Made by a program: the position numbers and the translations under genes. A DNA stretch of 48,495 nucleotides from Cytophagaceae bacterium (GTDB taxonomy: Bacteria; Bacteroidota; Bacteroidia; Cytophagales; Spirosomataceae), in the NCBI GenBank assembly GCA_947450865.1, contig CANFWR010000002.1, positions 1-48,495 of the forward strand, read 5' to 3'. The stretch's first letter is position 1; each line of letters begins with the position of its first letter. Of this stretch, positions 35,770 through 44,419 are shown piece after piece. The notes beneath the pieces were generated by a model, which was given only the letters and a program-made list of their open reading frames with translations, did no database searches and had not been told where the DNA came from.

Positions 35770-37194
35770 CTAACGTTTCTTTTTACTTGACCCTGCGCCG
35801 GGACGGAATTTTGCATTCTTACCTGGGCGATTATTGCGGACGATTGGCTTGGGCCCCTGAACGGCGCCGCCTTTGGGTCCAGCTTTGGTAACCGCCTTTT
35901 TCTGAGGCACTTTCTTCCCTGCCGCTTTGGCCTTAATCACCCATTTTTTATCGTGGAACGCACCCTTAAAGTCCGGATCCTCGCGTTTGCGCTGGTCATC
36001 GACCGCACGTAACATATCTTGTTGCTCTAAAAACGGCGTTTCTTCGATCTTAATTCCTTCCGGCAGCTGTTCGATTTCGATCTTCTGCTGAATGATTTCC
36101 TCGATCTTTGACCAGTGGTAGCTTTCTGCCAAAGTAATAAAGGTAATCGACTCCCCTATTTCCTCCGCACGACCCGTACGGCCGATTCGGTGGACATAAT
36201 CCTCGTAAATCAAGGGCACATCGAAGTTAATCACGTGGGAAACTTTCGGGATATCGATCCCGCGTGCAGCCACATCCGTGGTGACTAAAACGCGCACATT
36301 TCCTTCGCGGAATTGCGCCATTGCGTTGATACGCGTGTTTTGGCCCTTGTTTGAGTGGATAACGCGAACTTGGTCTTTCGGTAATGATTTCAATAACCAT
36401 TTCTCCACGTCATTCACCGCATCTTTCGAACGACAGAATACCATAACCCGATGAAAATCAGGGTTTTGCATAAAATAAGCAAGGGCGTGTAGCTTCGTTA
36501 ATAAGTTAGGCGCCTCGTAGACCGATTGCGTCACCTGGCTCGCTGGCGTAGCCTGCGGGGTGATTTCGATCTTCATCGGAAACTCCAAAAACTCATGAGA
36601 CAAGTTCTCCACCTTCTCTGGGAAAGTAGCAGAAAACAGCCCGTTCATACGTTTCTTGTACGGTATTTTCTCTAAAATCTGACGAATCTGCGGCATAAAG
36701 CCCATATCCATCATCTTATCTGCTTCGTCTAAAATCAAGAATTTCAATTCCTTCACCACGATCACATCCTTGCGGTACAATTCTAAGAATCGACCCGGTG
36801 TAGAAACGAGGATATCGACGCCTTCCTCGAGGGCTTGAATCTGCGGTTTTGGCCCTAATCCTCCGTATAATGCCAAAATACGCAAGTCCGTAAACTGCGC
36901 TAATCCAATCATCACGGTATGAATTTGCATCACAAGTTCGCGGGTAGGCGCTAAAATCAAGGCGCGCGGATTCTTTCCCTGCGCATATTTGCAGCGCATC
37001 AAAATAGGTAAGGCATAAGCGGCCGTCTTTCCGGTCCCCGTTTGCGCAATTCCTAGCAAATCATGGCCTTGCAATAACAACGGAATCGCCTTCTCCTGAA
37101 TGGGCGTTGGTTTTGTATAACCCACCGCTGTGCAAGCGCGTTGTAGCTGTGGATTTAACCCCAAACTTAAAAATTCATCCATTGGATTCGGCAT
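35770..37194 (-). CDS. DEAD-box ATP-dependent RNA helicase (RhlE-like)
   Basis: This 474-residue protein has all helicase core motifs: the Q motif (PTPIQ near 29-33), motif I AQTGTGKT (50-57), PTREL (83-87), STPGR (131-135), DEAD (156-159), SAT (188-190) and HRIGRTGR (about 336-343). It ends with a basic Lys/Arg/Gly-rich tail (about 420-474), which suits RNA binding. It would unwind RNA during ribosome assembly or mRNA turnover. It is transcribed away from the CLC gene with a -7 box TACCTTTG 13 bases before the ATG. RhlE-type subfamily assignment rests on general resemblance. Confidence 0.92.
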   Translation of the reverse strand: MPNPMDEFLSLGLNPQLQRACTAVGYTKPTPIQEKAIPLLLQGHDLLGIAQTGTGKTAAYALPILMRCKYAQGKNPRALILAPTRELVMQIHTVMIGLAQFTDLRILALYGGLGPKPQIQALEEGVDILVSTPGRFLELYRKDVIVVKELKFLILDEADKMMDMGFMPQIRQILEKIPYKKRMNGLFSATFPEKVENLSHEFLEFPMKIEITPQATPASQVTQSVYEAPNLLTKLHALAYFMQNPDFHRVMVFCRSKDAVNDVEKWLLKSLPKDQVRVIHSNKGQNTRINAMAQFREGNVRVLVTTDVAARGIDIPKVSHVINFDVPLIYEDYVHRIGRTGRAEEIGESITFITLAESYHWSKIEEIIQQKIEIEQLPEGIKIEETPFLEQQDMLRAVDDQRKREDPDFKGAFHDKKWVIKAKAAGKKVPQKKAVTKAGPKGGAVQGPKPIVRNNRPGKNAKFRPGAGSSKKKR

Positions 37195-37207
37195 TGTGTT
37201 AGATTTA

Positions 37208-37239
37208 CAAAGGTAGGGAAAATATAATTCTTACCTTTG
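37208..37239. promoter_or_regulatory. Divergent pair of TACCTTTG -7 boxes
   Basis: TACCTTTG occurs on the minus strand at 37215-37208 (for the helicase gene) and on the plus strand at 37232-37239 (for the CLC gene), exact TAnnTTTG matches within 32 bp. The plus-strand box ends 19 bases before the TTG start at 37259, the minus-strand box 13 bases before the ATG at 37194. The two promoters must overlap, so they may compete. Confidence 0.6.
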
Positions 37240-37258
37240 AAACATAAATACGATTGTT

Positions 37259-38350
37259 TTGGCTCAAATTAAGGCATTTCTGACGAATCTAGGCCTATTG
37301 GTCGCACTCTCCTTTGCCACAGGGAGCCTTTCTTCGCTATTTTTAGCCGGCCTCGACTGGATTCAGCACAACGGATCCTATTTATACGCCTTACCTCTGT
37401 TAGGATTAATTTTCCAAAGCTTCCCTTTCCCAGCCTACCTCATCATCCCCGCTACTTGGCTCAGTCATTTGGCAGGCGCCTCGGTCGGTCGTGAGGGAAC
37501 GGCGGTGACTATGGGTCGAGTGCTGGGTGAGAAAATATCCTCTTCTGAAATTTTCTCTAAAGCAGGCATGGCCGCTGGTTTCGCCTCCGTTTTCGGGACA
37601 CCGCTGGCCGGAGCATTCTTTGCACTCGAAGTAGGCGAGGTGGGCAAAATTAATTTCCGACACCTCCCCGCCTGTCTTTTCGCTGCCTTTTTCGCGAATT
37701 ATGTCAGTCTCCACGTGTACGGCACAAAACATCTTTCTTACCCGGCCATTTTTTTACCTGCCTTTTCAGCTACATTTTGTGCGAAATTAGCGCTCTTAGG
37801 CCTATTTTTAGCCCTAATTGCCTTTCTCTATAAGCGCTCAGAATCGATTATAATTTCTGCGTTCGACAAATCACCCGTACAAGGTCCTCTAAAAGGGATT
37901 CTCGCGGGCTTAATTTTATTCGGCGTACTAAGCATCCCGGTGTTTCACGAAACGATCGGACTTGGTTCGGAATTTTTGCTTCGACCATTTACGTCGGTAG
38001 CGACAGACTTCGCACTTTGGAAATTGCTCGCGACAAACTTGAGTTTGGGTCTCGGTTTTAAAGGGGGAGAAGCGACGCCCTTGTTTTTGATCGGGTCACA
38101 TGCGTCGTCTGGTTTTGCCTCTTGGTTTGCATTACCTGTAGGATTATCGGCAGCCATCGGCTTCGTCAGTTTGTATGGAGGTCTTGCCAAAACTCCGCTT
38201 GCCGCCACCTTCCTAGGCGTGGAACTTTTCGGTCCATCCGCCTGGGTATGTTATCTAGTCATTACCTTAATCGTCTTGTTCGGTTCAGGAAAAAAAGGAA
38301 TCTTTGCGTCTCAAACCTGGGCAGATTATTTGCCTAAACCAATTTACTGA
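37259..38350 (+). CDS. CLC family anion transporter, probable CLC-F fluoride/proton antiporter type
   Basis: This 363-residue membrane protein has about ten hydrophobic segments. The gating-glutamate motif reads GREGT (77-81, E79), as in the fluoride-exporting CLC-F clade, rather than the GREGP of chloride CLCs. The later motifs GFKGGEATPLFLIG and TPLAATFLGVELFG and the tail GSGKKGIFASQ also resemble CLC-F. The segment before GREGT is short, and I see no GNNLI- or GSGIP-like first selectivity motif. Start: TTG at 37259, with the -7 box just upstream and no in-frame ATG before it. Its stop overlaps the peptidase ATG (TGATG). It would expel fluoride in exchange for protons. Confidence 0.75.
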   Translation: MAQIKAFLTNLGLLVALSFATGSLSSLFLAGLDWIQHNGSYLYALPLLGLIFQSFPFPAYLIIPATWLSHLAGASVGREGTAVTMGRVLGEKISSSEIFSKAGMAAGFASVFGTPLAGAFFALEVGEVGKINFRHLPACLFAAFFANYVSLHVYGTKHLSYPAIFLPAFSATFCAKLALLGLFLALIAFLYKRSESIIISAFDKSPVQGPLKGILAGLILFGVLSIPVFHETIGLGSEFLLRPFTSVATDFALWKLLATNLSLGLGFKGGEATPLFLIGSHASSGFASWFALPVGLSAAIGFVSLYGGLAKTPLAATFLGVELFGPSAWVCYLVITLIVLFGSGKKGIFASQTWADYLPKPIY

Positions 38351-39531
38351 TGTTTAATAAAGTCTTCGAACAATACGACACCTTCCGCGAAAACCGTCTT
38401 ACAAAACGCCGCTTTTCGGCAGCTCTTTGGCAGGAATTAATCACTGAATGGTCGTCTCATTTTGCCGTAAGAGAGCTAGGAAAAACCGAAGAGGGCAGAC
38501 CTATTCACGAATTTCGCTATGGCGAAGGTCCCATCCAAGTGATTGCTTGGTCCCAAATGCACGGAGACGAAGCGACAGCCACCATGGCTTTGGCTGATAT
38601 TTTTCGTTTATTATCCACATCGTCGGATCTTTCAGCTGAATTAAAGCAAAAATTGCATCAGAATATTACTTTACGCATCATTCCGCGTCTGAACGCAGAC
38701 GGTGCCGAAAGATGGCAACGCGAAACCGCTCTTGGCATCGATATGAACCGCGATGCGACGAAGCAAAACTCTGTAGAGGCTCGCCTTTTATCGGCTTGGG
38801 CAGACGAAATCAAGCCTGCATTTGCCTTCAATTTACATGATCAAAATCGGTTATATTCCGTAGGCAATAGCCCCGAACAAACCCATATCGCCTTCCTAGC
38901 CACCACAGGGGACGACTCAGGAACTTGGACTCAATCCCGTATGCGCGCTGGCCAAATCTGCCAGCGAATGCTGCACCAAATCCAACCCATTATCCCGGGT
39001 AAAATAGCGAAATGGACAGACGAATTTGAATCCCGCGCCTTTGGTGATACCTTCTCTTCTCGCGGATACGGTTTGGTATTATTAGAATCCGGTGGAGCAG
39101 GATGGGACCTAGAAAAGCAATCCCTGCGCAAATTAAACGCCTGTCTATTACTCGATGCGTTCTGTGCGATTGCAGATGGAAGCTATGCAACAGAATCCAT
39201 CGCAGCATACGAAGCCTTACCTACGAACGAACGCGCGATTGTAGACATCAAAATAACCGATGCACCTCTAAGTGCAAGCGTTCGCGCAGACGTATTATTT
39301 AACCTCGTAGAAACCCCGATGACCGACGGAAATATTCACTATTCGTGGGTGGTAGAGAACATCGGAGATATGTCTCCATTTTATGGATTAACAGAAATCG
39401 ACGGGAAAGACTTACATTTGTCCCCTGATTCAAGCATTAAATTAGGCGAGAATTACACCGAATTAGTCTTATTAAAAGACGGAAAACCCAGCTTTAAACT
39501 ATCAGATTACACGCATAAAATACAATCCTAA
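38350..39531 (+). CDS. M14-family zinc carboxypeptidase-like protein
   Basis: This 393-residue protein has the M14 metallopeptidase zinc ligands H71 and E74 (SQMHGDEATA) and H163 (FNLHDQNRLYS), a substrate-carboxylate-type NR pair at 133-134 (DMNRDA), and a candidate catalytic glutamate near 238 (LLESGG). No signal peptide is evident, so it is probably cytoplasmic. M14 proteins of this kind trim peptides, including cell-wall peptides, or remove amino acids from modified proteins. It overlaps the CLC gene by one base and abuts the NeuD-like gene, so the three form an operon, although they share no obvious pathway. Confidence 0.8.
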   Translation: MFNKVFEQYDTFRENRLTKRRFSAALWQELITEWSSHFAVRELGKTEEGRPIHEFRYGEGPIQVIAWSQMHGDEATATMALADIFRLLSTSSDLSAELKQKLHQNITLRIIPRLNADGAERWQRETALGIDMNRDATKQNSVEARLLSAWADEIKPAFAFNLHDQNRLYSVGNSPEQTHIAFLATTGDDSGTWTQSRMRAGQICQRMLHQIQPIIPGKIAKWTDEFESRAFGDTFSSRGYGLVLLESGGAGWDLEKQSLRKLNACLLLDAFCAIADGSYATESIAAYEALPTNERAIVDIKITDAPLSASVRADVLFNLVETPMTDGNIHYSWVVENIGDMSPFYGLTEIDGKDLHLSPDSSIKLGENYTELVLLKDGKPSFKLSDYTHKIQS

Positions 39532-40167
39532 ATGACTTCATTACCTGTAATTATCATTGGCGTAAATCCTTTTGGCTTAGAAGCTGCACACATTTTCCAA
39601 AAAAACGATGTCGTTATCTACGGATTCTTAGATGATGATCCTAAGAAAAAGGACACCAGCATTGGCGAAATTCCCGTTTTAGGAACAGCAGACGATGAGT
39701 CTTATTTCAAATTAATTGGTAAAAACTGCGGCGTATTTGTGGCATTAGAAAACCCTACCGAGCGCAAGAAAATGATCGAATTGATCTTAGAAGAGCGCGA
39801 AGTAAAACCTGTAAATGCTATACACCCTACTGCTAATATCGCAGATGTGAAAAGCCTTGCTTACGGTGTTTTCATCGGTAGCGGAGCCCAAATTTTACCT
39901 GAAACAAAATTAGGCGATCACGTTATCATTGGCTCTGGCGCTATCGTAGAAACAGGTGCGCAGATTGCTGATTTTGCTTCCATTGGAGCAGGTTCTGTAA
40001 TAGGTAAAGAAGCCATCATTGAGAACAACGCCTACGTAGGAATTCACTCTACAATTGTGGGAAGCGTGAAGGTAGGAAAAAGTGCTACAGTGGGAGCGGG
40101 GAGTGTGGTAATTGAGAATGTGGCAGCCTCGAAACGCGTATTCGGCAACCCGGCCAAAGCCCTATGA
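39532..40167 (+). CDS. NeuD/PglD-like acyltransferase with left-handed beta-helix
   Basis: This 211-residue protein has an N-terminal Rossmann-like sugar-binding domain (about 1-85, VIIIGVNPFGLEAAHIF) and a C-terminal hexapeptide-repeat beta-helix (about 95-205; GDHVIIGSGAIVETGAQIADFASIGAGSVIGKEA). This is the arrangement of PglD, NeuD and related O- or N-acetyltransferases that modify UDP-sugars or sialic acid precursors. No other sugar genes are nearby, so the substrate is open. It starts directly at the previous gene's stop (TAAATG) and is the last gene of the operon. It converges with the exonuclease gene with 18 bp between them. Confidence 0.82.
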   Translation: MTSLPVIIIGVNPFGLEAAHIFQKNDVVIYGFLDDDPKKKDTSIGEIPVLGTADDESYFKLIGKNCGVFVALENPTERKKMIELILEEREVKPVNAIHPTANIADVKSLAYGVFIGSGAQILPETKLGDHVIIGSGAIVETGAQIADFASIGAGSVIGKEAIIENNAYVGIHSTIVGSVKVGKSATVGAGSVVIENVAASKRVFGNPAKAL

Positions 40168-40185
40168 TGAACCCTGTAGTGAGCC

Positions 40186-40911
40186 CTATAATTTGACAAT
40201 ATTTTCTGGCGCAACTAAATCTAAAAAGTGAAAACGCAGATAGAGTTGCGCCACTACGATTACATCTTCTAGGCAATACTCATTGATCCTAGCTAATCCA
40301 TTTTCCTTGTAGAAAACACGGTTCACCTGGTCTCCAGATAGGTCTGCTTTGGCCCCTGAAATACCCATCAATTCCGCTAACAATTCCAGCGAAGTATAGG
40401 ATCTTCTATCGCCAAATTTCCACATCTCCATCGTATCCTGGTGGATAATTTCCCACGGTTTTTTACCTTGCAATTGCAGTGATTTCGGAATCTCTAATCC
40501 ATTAATTAACATACGTCTGCACAGATACGGGAAGTCAAACTCCTTACCATTATGCGCCACCAGCGTTAATTCTCTCGACTTATAGGTCTTATTTACGAAA
40601 GATATGAACTCCGTGAGAAGCGTTTTTTCATCCGCATGGGCAATCGTCTTCACTTTTAAAGACATCTCGCCCTCTTTGTTAACGAACAAAAAGCCCATTC
40701 CCACCACTATGATCTTACCAAACTCTGCATACAATGGCGCCTTTTCGAAATACATCTCCTCCAGGCTAATATTGGCAGGATTTACCAAATTCTTCGCCTT
40801 TTTTAGCCAAAATTCTTTCATCTTATCCGAAAGTAGGGCAAAATCGGATACTCCTGACGAAGTTTCGATGTCAATGAAAAGCGTATTCTTGAAGTTCTTT
40901 AACGTATCCAT
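40186..40911 (-). CDS. 3'-5' exonuclease, DEDD superfamily (PolB-like)
   Basis: This 241-residue protein shows the RNase H-like exonuclease pattern: Exo I as FIDIET (D14, E16), Exo II as LVAHNGKEFDFPYLCRR (about 118-134) and Exo III near the end as YCLEDVIVVAQLYLRF. It matches the predicted stand-alone PolB-like 3'-5' exonuclease family common in Bacteroidota, acting on single-stranded DNA or RNA ends. It is transcribed after lipB on the minus strand with 30 bp between them, and a parS-like site lies just before its ATG, so the site could fall in the promoter or leader. Confidence 0.82.
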   Translation of the reverse strand: MDTLKNFKNTLFIDIETSSGVSDFALLSDKMKEFWLKKAKNLVNPANISLEEMYFEKAPLYAEFGKIIVVGMGFLFVNKEGEMSLKVKTIAHADEKTLLTEFISFVNKTYKSRELTLVAHNGKEFDFPYLCRRMLINGLEIPKSLQLQGKKPWEIIHQDTMEMWKFGDRRSYTSLELLAELMGISGAKADLSGDQVNRVFYKENGLARINEYCLEDVIVVAQLYLRFHFLDLVAPENIVKL

Positions 40912-40917
40912 ACTTAT

Positions 40918-40933
40918 TGTTCCACGTGGAACG
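40918..40933. promoter_or_regulatory. parS-like site 1 (TGTTCCACGTGGAACG)
   Basis: It matches the ParB-binding parS palindrome TGTTNCACGTGNAACA except for the final base. It lies between lipB and the exonuclease gene, 20 bases from a perfect parS, and is about 6 kb left of oriC. Confidence 0.75.
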
Positions 40934-40941
40934 CGTAAATC

Positions 40942-41676
40942 TTATGCTTTCAATGTTTCACGTGAAACATTCACTAATTCCATTTTAAATAGGTCATTCA
41001 AATGCCTTTTTACAATATCCGAAACGGCCTCCATATCCATTTCCTTGCCTAATTCTTGCTGCAACGAAGTAACCCCTAGCGTTGCAATGCCACAAGGCAC
41101 AATGTGCGAGAAATAGCTTAAATCCGTATTTACGTTCAAAGCAAAACCATGCATACTAATCCAGCGTGACGCCTTCACACCCATCGCACAAATCTTGCGC
41201 GCGCCTTCTTCCGAGGGATCAATCCACACACCAGTTAAGCCCTCAATCCGTCCAGCAACTAATCCAAAACCCTCACAGGTTTTAATAATCGCTTCTTCTA
41301 ACATCCGAAGATATAAGTGAATATCTGTATAGAAATTCTCTAAATCCAAAATAGGATATCCTACTAATTGACCCGGTCCATGATAGGTAATATCGCCACC
41401 CCTATTCGTCTTAAAATAGGTCGCGCCTATTGTAGATAAGAACGATTCTTGCAGCAACAAATGTGACTCGTCACCGCTTTTACCTAAGGTATAAACGTGG
41501 GGGTGTTGGCAAAATAAAAGGTAATTATTCGTAATCCCCTTTTGGTCTTCATCAAGTCCTCTGTTATCCAACTTGACCGTCGCTATGCGATTTAACAAAG
41601 TCTCCTGGAGATCCCAAGCTTCCTTATATTCTATCAGTTTTAAATCAACAAATTGGACTTCTTTATTCTGCTTCAT
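40942..41676 (-). CDS. lipB: Octanoyl-[acyl-carrier-protein]:protein transferase LipB
   Basis: LipB moves octanoyl groups from acyl carrier protein to the lipoyl domains of pyruvate and 2-oxoglutarate dehydrogenases and the glycine cleavage H protein, the first step of lipoate synthesis. The 244-residue protein has the RGGDITYHGPGQLVGYPI motif (92-109), catalytic lysine K168 (AMGVKAS) and catalytic cysteine C195 (VPCGI). Its last residues (NVSRETLKA) are partly encoded by a perfect parS site at 40954-40969, so the tail may exist because of the DNA site. No other lipoate genes are in view. Confidence 0.93.
   Translation of the reverse strand: MKQNKEVQFVDLKLIEYKEAWDLQETLLNRIATVKLDNRGLDEDQKGITNNYLLFCQHPHVYTLGKSGDESHLLLQESFLSTIGATYFKTNRGGDITYHGPGQLVGYPILDLENFYTDIHLYLRMLEEAIIKTCEGFGLVAGRIEGLTGVWIDPSEEGARKICAMGVKASRWISMHGFALNVNTDLSYFSHIVPCGIATLGVTSLQQELGKEMDMEAVSDIVKRHLNDLFKMELVNVSRETLKA
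40954..40969. promoter_or_regulatory. parS site 2 (TGTTTCACGTGAAACA) inside lipB
   Basis: A perfect 16-bp ParB-binding palindrome lies in the last codons of lipB, 20 bp from parS-like site 1. It encodes NVSRET there. Confidence 0.9.
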
Positions 41677-41717
41677 TCTTTATCAAGAGGCTGATAGCGC
41701 CGGCCTAAACACAGAGC

Positions 41718-41725
41718 TACCTTTA
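41718..41725 (+). promoter_or_regulatory. -7-like box (TACCTTTA) before yraN
   Basis: It matches TAnnTTTG at all but the last base, 19 bases before the yraN ATG at 41745. No clear -33 element. Confidence 0.35.
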
Positions 41726-41744
41726 GAAAAACAAAGATACAATA

Positions 41745-42098
41745 ATGGCAAAACATATAACACAAGGAAAATTAGGTGAACAGATTAGCGTGGACTACCT
41801 ACTAAAAAACGCCTATACTATAGAGGCAAGAAACTACCGCTATAAGCGAGCAGAGATTGACATCGTTGCAAAAAAGGGAAACCTATTAATCTTCATAGAA
41901 GTGAAATCCCTGAGAAGAAACACCCACGGACATCCCGAACAGAAAATCACACAGAACAAAATTAGACTGATCAGTCGTGCTGCTTGCGCGTATCAATACC
42001 AGCACAAATGGCGCCAAGAAGTCCGTTTTGACAGCATTTCAGTGAATTTTTATCCGCAAGCCTTCAAAATAGAGCATTTCGAGGATGCTTTTTCGTAA
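41745..42098 (+). CDS. yraN: YraN family protein (UPF0102)
   Basis: This 117-residue protein matches the YraN/UPF0102 family with a restriction-endonuclease-like fold. The opening is GKLGEQISVDYLLKN (E12) and the nuclease-like core is RAEIDIVAKKGNLLIFIEVKSLRR, with E37, D39, E52 and K54 resembling the D-ExK centre. Its role is not established, but it is thought to be a DNA-processing nuclease. It is the first gene of a plus-strand run yraN-ybeY-mnmG-methyltransferase-lipoprotein leading to oriC and lies divergent to lipB. Confidence 0.88.
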   Translation: MAKHITQGKLGEQISVDYLLKNAYTIEARNYRYKRAEIDIVAKKGNLLIFIEVKSLRRNTHGHPEQKITQNKIRLISRAACAYQYQHKWRQEVRFDSISVNFYPQAFKIEHFEDAFS

Positions 42099-42121
42099 AT
42101 TCGCGGTTTAATAGCGCGCAC

Positions 42122-42532
42122 ATGATTCAATTTTGCACAGAAGACATAACATTCTCCTTAAAAGAGAAGTTAAAACACAAAGCCTGGTTAAACGAGGTGG
42201 CGAAACAAGAAGGGAAAAAGATCCTGGAATTAAGCTATGTTTTTTGTTCAGATGAGTATCTGTTACAGATTAATCAGGAGTACTTGAATCACGATACGCT
42301 AACGGATATCGTGACTTTTGACAACTCGGAAGACCCTAAAAAAATTGAAGGAGATATCTTTATTTCCATCGATCGGGTGAAAGAAAATGGAGAGAAATTA
42401 GGAACATCTGAAACAGAATTAGAACGCGTTATGGTGCATGGCTTATTGCACTTGCTAGGTTATAAAGACAAGAAGAAAGAGGACAAAGCGTTAATGACCG
42501 AAAAGGAAGATTTTTACATTAAACAATACTAA
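42122..42532 (+). CDS. ybeY: Endoribonuclease YbeY (rRNA maturation)
   Basis: This 136-residue protein has the expected length and the conserved NQEYLNHDTLTDIVTF segment (51-66). The zinc motif reads HGLLHLLGYKD: H106 and H110 are present, but the third histidine of the canonical HGxxHxxGYDH motif is replaced by D116. I believe this is usual for Bacteroidota, which would make it a lineage variant and not a defect. YbeY takes part in 16S rRNA 3'-end processing and ribosome quality control. It is followed by parS site 3 and then mnmG. Confidence 0.88.
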   Translation: MIQFCTEDITFSLKEKLKHKAWLNEVAKQEGKKILELSYVFCSDEYLLQINQEYLNHDTLTDIVTFDNSEDPKKIEGDIFISIDRVKENGEKLGTSETELERVMVHGLLHLLGYKDKKKEDKALMTEKEDFYIKQY

Positions 42533-42534
42533 AA

Positions 42535-42550
42535 TGTTTCACGTGAAACA
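42535..42550. promoter_or_regulatory. parS site 3 (TGTTTCACGTGAAACA) before mnmG
   Basis: A perfect ParB-binding palindrome fills most of the 27-bp gap between ybeY and mnmG, about 4.4 kb left of oriC. It also forms the body of a seven-codon ORF MFHVKHS (42534-42557) that ends 2 bp before the mnmG ATG. Confidence 0.9.
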
Positions 42551-42559
42551 TTCATAGCT

Positions 42560-44419
42560 ATGCTAAATTCATACGATGTAATTGTGGTGGGGGCGGGACA
42601 CGCCGGATGCGAAGCAGCTTATGCAGCAGCGCAAATGGGCTCACGTGTTTTGTTGGTCACGATGAATATGCAGACGATTGCTCAGATGTCATGCAACCCA
42701 GCGATGGGTGGCGTGGCGAAGGGTCAAATCGTTAGAGAAATTGACGCCCTAGGGGGAATGTCTGGAATCATTTCAGACAAGACGATGATTCAATTTAGAA
42801 TGTTGAATCGCTCCAAAGGTCCGGCGATGTGGTCACCCCGTTGTCAGTCCGATCGGATGCGTTTCGCAGAGGAATGGAGAAATGCATTAGAAGGGAATTT
42901 GAATGTTGATTTTTGGCAAGACTCTGTTCAACAATTAATCGTAGAAAAGGGCGAAGTGAAAGGTGTCATCACCCGGATGGGAATGACCTTCACAGCACGC
43001 GCTGTGGTACTAACGAATGGTACATTTTTAAATGGCTTGATTCACATAGGGGAGAAGAATTTTGGTGGAGGAAGAATGGCAGAACCGATGGCCATCGGAC
43101 TAACAGAACAACTTGTAAACCTAGGTTTCGAATCCGGGAGAATGAAGACAGGAACGCCGCCACGTGTGGATGGTAGAAGCCTAGACTTCGCTGCGATGGA
43201 GGAACAAAAAGGCGATGAGAACCCAAGCTCTTTTTCTTACCTTACAGAAACTCCACTGACAGAGCAACGCTCTTGCTGGATCACGCATACCAACACGAAA
43301 GTGCACGAAGTCTTGCGTAAAGGCTTCGACCGTTCGCCCATGTTCGCAGGACGAATTAAAGGTTTAGGTCCACGCTACTGTCCATCGGTTGAAGACAAAA
43401 TCAACCGCTTTGCCGACAAGGATTCTCACCAAATTTTTGTGGAACCAGAAGGCTGGAGTACGGTAGAAATTTACGTGAATGGATTCTCAACTTCATTACC
43501 AGAAGACATACAATTCGAAGCGATTCGTTTGATCCCTGGTTTTGAAAAAGCAAAGATGTTCCGCCCGGGTTATGCGATCGAATACGATTATTTCCCGCCT
43601 ACTCAATTGACGCCTACGCTAGAAACGAAGCGCGTGAAAGGCTTATTCTTTGCTGGCCAAATCAACGGAACCACCGGTTACGAAGAGGCAGCTTGCCAAG
43701 GTTTAATGGCTGGTATCAACGCCCACTTAAAAACGCACGAATTAGATCCATTTACTTTGTCTCGTTCGGACGCCTACATCGGTGTATTGATCGATGATTT
43801 AATTAACAAAGGAACGGACGAGCCGTACCGCATGTTCACGTCGCGTGCTGAATTTAGAACGCTGCTTAGACAAGACAATGCGGATGAACGTTTGACTGCG
43901 AAAGGATACCAATTAGGTTTGGCGACCGAACAACGCTGGAATAAATTCCAAGAGAAGAAAGCGCAAGTCGCGGCTTTGACCGAAGAGATAAAAAACACGA
44001 AAGTAAAACCAACAGAAGTAAACGACTGGCTCGAGCAGGAGGGAAGTGCCACCTTAAAAGAAGGAGCGCCTATCGTGAATTTATTACGTCGTTCCGATTT
44101 ATCATTCGACCGTATCGCGACACACCCGAGTGTAGAACCGATCGTCAGAAACTATTCACAAGAAGTACGCGAACAAGTAGAAATCTTAGTGAAGTACGAA
44201 AGCTATATTGAGAAAGAACGTTTGATGGTTGACAAAATGCGATCGATGGAAGACCTATCCATTCCGGCGAATTTTGACTACGATAAAATCAAAACACTTT
44301 CGACTGAATCACGCATTAAATTGAAATCGATTTTGCCACAGACAATTGGACAAGCGAGTCGTATTTCTGGAGTGTCTGCTTCTGACGTTTCCATCTTACT
44401 TTTATTCATGGGACGCTAA
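42560..44419 (+). CDS. mnmG: tRNA U34 carboxymethylaminomethyl synthase subunit MnmG (GidA)
   Basis: This 619-residue, full-length protein has the FAD-binding [10 protein letters not shown] (11-20), the GidA signatures ([24 protein letters not shown] and RTGTPPR-like [12 protein letters not shown]) and the C-terminal helical domain ([40 protein letters not shown]). With MnmE it modifies uridine-34 of several tRNAs using 5,10-methylene-tetrahydrofolate. mnmG close to oriC is common in bacteria and supports the origin call. Its stop overlaps the methyltransferase ATG by one base. Confidence 0.96.
   Translation: MLNSYDVIVVGAGHAGCEAAYAAAQMGSRVLLVTMNMQTIAQMSCNPAMGGVAKGQIVREIDALGGMSGIISDKTMIQFRMLNRSKGPAMWSPRCQSDRMRFAEEWRNALEGNLNVDFWQDSVQQLIVEKGEVKGVITRMGMTFTARAVVLTNGTFLNGLIHIGEKNFGGGRMAEPMAIGLTEQLVNLGFESGRMKTGTPPRVDGRSLDFAAMEEQKGDENPSSFSYLTETPLTEQRSCWITHTNTKVHEVLRKGFDRSPMFAGRIKGLGPRYCPSVEDKINRFADKDSHQIFVEPEGWSTVEIYVNGFSTSLPEDIQFEAIRLIPGFEKAKMFRPGYAIEYDYFPPTQLTPTLETKRVKGLFFAGQINGTTGYEEAACQGLMAGINAHLKTHELDPFTLSRSDAYIGVLIDDLINKGTDEPYRMFTSRAEFRTLLRQDNADERLTAKGYQLGLATEQRWNKFQEKKAQVAALTEEIKNTKVKPTEVNDWLEQEGSATLKEGAPIVNLLRRSDLSFDRIATHPSVEPIVRNYSQEVREQVEILVKYESYIEKERLMVDKMRSMEDLSIPANFDYDKIKTLSTESRIKLKSILPQTIGQASRISGVSASDVSILLLFMGR

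Noticed and set aside
35760-35816. Upstream ATG for the TPR protein (MQNSVPAQGQ...)
   Set aside because: It would put 19 polar residues before an evident signal peptide and overlap the helicase gene; the ATG at 35759 is better.
40168-40185. Terminator between the convergent acyltransferase and exonuclease genes
   Set aside because: The 18-bp gap holds no hairpin with a T-run.
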